Shown here piece after piece: positions 62,064-64,000 of a stretch of DNA of 64,000 nucleotides. Below the pieces are notes generated by a model. The model had not been told where the DNA came from. It did not search any database and saw only the letters and a list, made by a program, of their open reading frames with translations. A program made the position numbers and the translations under genes. Source of the stretch: Pseudomonas quebecensis (GTDB lineage: Bacteria; Pseudomonadota; Gammaproteobacteria; Pseudomonadales; Pseudomonadaceae); the NCBI RefSeq assembly GCF_026410085.1, contig NZ_CP112866.1:5455001-5519000 (forward strand), in the 5' to 3' direction. Within the stretch, counting starts at the first letter, position 1. Every line of letters begins with the position of its first letter.

Positions 62064-63737
62064 TTGTCTACGCCTGTCGAACCCTTGCGTTTGCTGCTTC
62101 TGGCCGATACGCCTGAGTGGGCAGCGTTGTTGCGCGAGTGCCTGGCGCCGATGGGCGATGGGGCTGTGCTGATCAGCGCGCCAAACTGGGACTCCGTGAG
62201 TCGTCTGTTCGATGACGACCAGAGCGCGGTGCTGTTGACCACACCGATGCTGCAACCCGCCCCCGGCCGTTGCAGCCTGCCCTGCGTGCTCCTGCTGGAG
62301 CAGGAACCGCTGGTTGCGCCGTTAGGCGTCAGCGATTGGCTGGTGCGCGATGGCGTGGCCGTCGACACGCTGCGCCGCTGCCTGCGCCATGTTCGCGAGC
62401 GCGGTGTGCTGGAAACAACCCTGCAACGCCTGGCCGAACAGGACCCGCTGACCGGCATCGCCAACCGTCAGGGCTTCCTGACCTTGCTGGCCGCGCGACT
62501 GGCCGAGAACGACGGTCGCGGCCTGGCTCTCGGTCACTTGGACCTGGACAATTTCCGACATGCCAACGACGCCCTTGGCCACCAGGCCGGCGACCGCCTG
62601 ATTCTGCAGGTAGTGTCGCGGCTCAAGAGCCAACTCGAAGTCGGCGACCAACTCGCCCGCCTGGGCAGCGATGAATTCGCTCTGTTGATAGATACCCGCC
62701 GCGCGCCCCAACGTGCCGAGTGGATGGCCGAACGCATCACGCAAGTCATGGCCGAACCTTACTGGGTGGATGGCGAAAGCCTGCTGATCGGCTGCAGCCT
62801 GGGCGTGGCCCATGCCCGCGCTCGCGCCGGCGCCGACCCGCTGATGTGGCACGCCCATATCGCCATGCAGCAGGCCAAGAGCACCCAGGGCTGCACCTTT
62901 CATATCTTCAACGAACGCATCAACCGCAACGCCCGCAGCCTGGCCGACCTGGAAAGCGAACTGCGTCGTGCCCTGCGGCGTGATGAGCTGGAGCTGCACT
63001 ACCAACCGCGCCTGGACCTGGACGACGGCCACATTGTCGGCCTCGAAGCCTTGGTGCGCTGGCGCCACGGCGAACGTGGCCTGTTGCCGCCCAGCGAGTT
63101 CGTACCGCTGGCCGAACAAAGCGGCCTGATCGTACCGCTTGGCTATTGGGTGATCTCCCGTGCCCTGCGCGACATGCAGGACTTGCGCGAACGCGGCCTG
63201 CCGCCGCTGCACATGGCGGTGAACCTGTCGTTTCGCCAGTTTCAGGACAGCCAACTGCTTTCCACCCTCAGCCGTCTGATTGCGGAACGTGGGGTAGAGG
63301 CGCAGTGGCTGGAATTCGAGCTGACCGAAACCGCTGTGATGCGCCGCAGCGATTTGGTCAAACAGACCATGGATGCCCTCGGTCGCCTGGGCGTGCGGTT
63401 TTCCCTGGATGACTTCGGTACCGGTTTCTCTTCGTTCGTGCACCTCAACAGCCTGCCGATTGCCCTGTTGAAGATCGACAAGAGTTTTGTCGGCGGCATG
63501 GAGGAGCGTGAAGAAAACCGCAAATTGGTACACGCCATGATCAACCTGGCCCACAACCTCAACCTGGAGGTGGTGGCCGAAGGCGTGGAAACCCAGGAAC
63601 AACTGGCGCTGTTGCGGTTATTTGGCTGCGATCAGGCCCAGGGCTACCTGATCAGCAAGCCATTGCCATTGCCTGAGCTGGTGGCTTACCTGACCGTCGG
63701 CGATGGCCAGCAGGCCATGCCGGGCGCGGTTATGTAG
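62064..63737 (+). CDS. Degenerate-GGDEF/EAL cyclic-di-GMP phosphodiesterase
   Basis: A 557-residue cytoplasmic protein. An N-terminal region (about 1-110) looks like a receiver fold without clear phospho-Asp. A GGDEF domain (about 125-280) has DPLTGIANRQGF, but its signature is GSDEF (201-205), so synthase activity is doubtful. An EAL domain (about 310-545) keeps the EAL at 328-330, VNLS, ELTET, DDFGTGFSS, KIDKSF and AEGVET, all needed for c-di-GMP cleavage. By position it matches PA5295 (ProE) of P. aeruginosa, as recalled. The start is TTG with GGGAG upstream. Confidence 0.9.
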   Translation: MSTPVEPLRLLLLADTPEWAALLRECLAPMGDGAVLISAPNWDSVSRLFDDDQSAVLLTTPMLQPAPGRCSLPCVLLLEQEPLVAPLGVSDWLVRDGVAVDTLRRCLRHVRERGVLETTLQRLAEQDPLTGIANRQGFLTLLAARLAENDGRGLALGHLDLDNFRHANDALGHQAGDRLILQVVSRLKSQLEVGDQLARLGSDEFALLIDTRRAPQRAEWMAERITQVMAEPYWVDGESLLIGCSLGVAHARARAGADPLMWHAHIAMQQAKSTQGCTFHIFNERINRNARSLADLESELRRALRRDELELHYQPRLDLDDGHIVGLEALVRWRHGERGLLPPSEFVPLAEQSGLIVPLGYWVISRALRDMQDLRERGLPPLHMAVNLSFRQFQDSQLLSTLSRLIAERGVEAQWLEFELTETAVMRRSDLVKQTMDALGRLGVRFSLDDFGTGFSSFVHLNSLPIALLKIDKSFVGGMEEREENRKLVHAMINLAHNLNLEVVAEGVETQEQLALLRLFGCDQAQGYLISKPLPLPELVAYLTVGDGQQAMPGAVM

Positions 63738-63764
63738 CGCGGTGGAGCCGGTGAAGTCGGCCTT

Positions 63765-64000
63765 TCAGTCTGCTTGCGCAGCCTGAAACACGCCTTGAGT
63801 CGCAGGTTCCTGATGAATCATGCGTTTCATCTTTGCTTCAAACGCCCACGTCAGGCTCACCGCCGCGCAGGCCAGCCCCAGCGCCAGGCCCCACCACACG
63901 CCGGTTGGCCCCCAGCCCAGGGTGAACGCCATCAACCATGCCGACGGCGCCCCGATCAGCCAATAGCAACCCAGCCCCACCAGGAAGGTGGTCTTGGCGT
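63765..64000 (-). CDS. MATE-family efflux transporter, C-terminal end
   Basis: Only the last 79 or so codons are present; the gene runs off the right edge. The visible part has two membrane segments (CYWLIGAPSAWLMAFTLGWG and TGVWWGLALGLACAAVSLTWAF) and a basic tail (EAKMKRMIHQEP). This is the usual C-terminus of NorM-like MATE proteins. Position next to the EAL gene agrees with P. aeruginosa PA5294. Confidence 0.75.
   Translation of the reverse strand, partial: AKTTFLVGLGCYWLIGAPSAWLMAFTLGWGPTGVWWGLALGLACAAVSLTWAFEAKMKRMIHQEPATQGVFQAAQAD

Overview
The window comes from a Pseudomonas chromosome, most likely of the P. fluorescens group. The grounds are high-GC coding with almost no non-coding space, Crc beside pyrE, AlgC, an oxyR-recG pair, a DadR/DadA/DadX alanine module beside PauR and cytochrome c5, and P. 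fluorescens-type REP/REPIN palindromes (GTGGGAGGGGGCTTGCCCCC-like). From memory, the gene order from recG to the EAL-domain gene largely follows P. aeruginosa PAO1 from PA5345 down to PA5295, with accessory blocks inserted. No database search was possible.

Layout. (1) 1-14661: the end of a type VI secretion (T6SS) cluster of the H1/HSI-I type, in the order tssK(partial)-tssL-tssM-tagF-pppA-ppkA-tagT-tagS-tagR-tagQ. The genes overlap or abut, so this is one operon. It holds the inner-membrane core (TssK/L/M) and the whole threonine-phosphorylation switch: envelope sensor TagQRST, kinase PpkA, phosphatase PppA and repressor TagF. (2) 14.8-22.1 kb: a small SCP2-like protein, an HDOD protein, recG and oxyR (8 nt apart), then exbB-exbD-tonB for energising outer-membrane receptors. 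(3) 22.3-36.5 kb: housekeeping genes. These are a NAD-dependent epimerase-like gene, a lipoprotein, ridA, spoT, rpoZ, gmk, yicC, rph, crc, pyrE, argB, algC, dut, coaBC and radC. (4) 36.6-41.2 kb: an orphan oligopeptide-type binding protein, rpmB-rpmG, a cupin and kauB. (5) 41.3-52.3 kb: an accessory-rich stretch with an MFS transporter, a lipoprotein phospholipase D, a four-gene chaperone-usher fimbrial operon, a MocR regulator with a repeat-rich divergent promoter, a DUF1127 micro-protein, a PuuB/PauB-like amine oxidase and a YkgJ protein. Convergent genes here meet with 3 nt, 0 nt or negative spacing. (6) 52.3-57 kb: dadR, dadA-ridA-dadX (D/L-alanine catabolism), pauR (polyamine repressor) and cycB. 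(7) 57-64 kb: an acetyl-CoA hydrolase family protein, xpt, rep, a degenerate-GGDEF/EAL protein with a Fur-box-like promoter, and the end of a MATE transporter.

Nothing here is clearly a wholly new system. The best leads are the minimal two-subunit DUF1120 fimbrial operon, which has an internal hairpin and a Shine-Dalgarno-less A-rich start; the four-half-site array at the MocR promoter; the Fur-like box in front of the EAL gene; the perfect palindrome shared by the crc and pyrE promoters; and the run of overlapping convergent gene ends at 42-52 kb.
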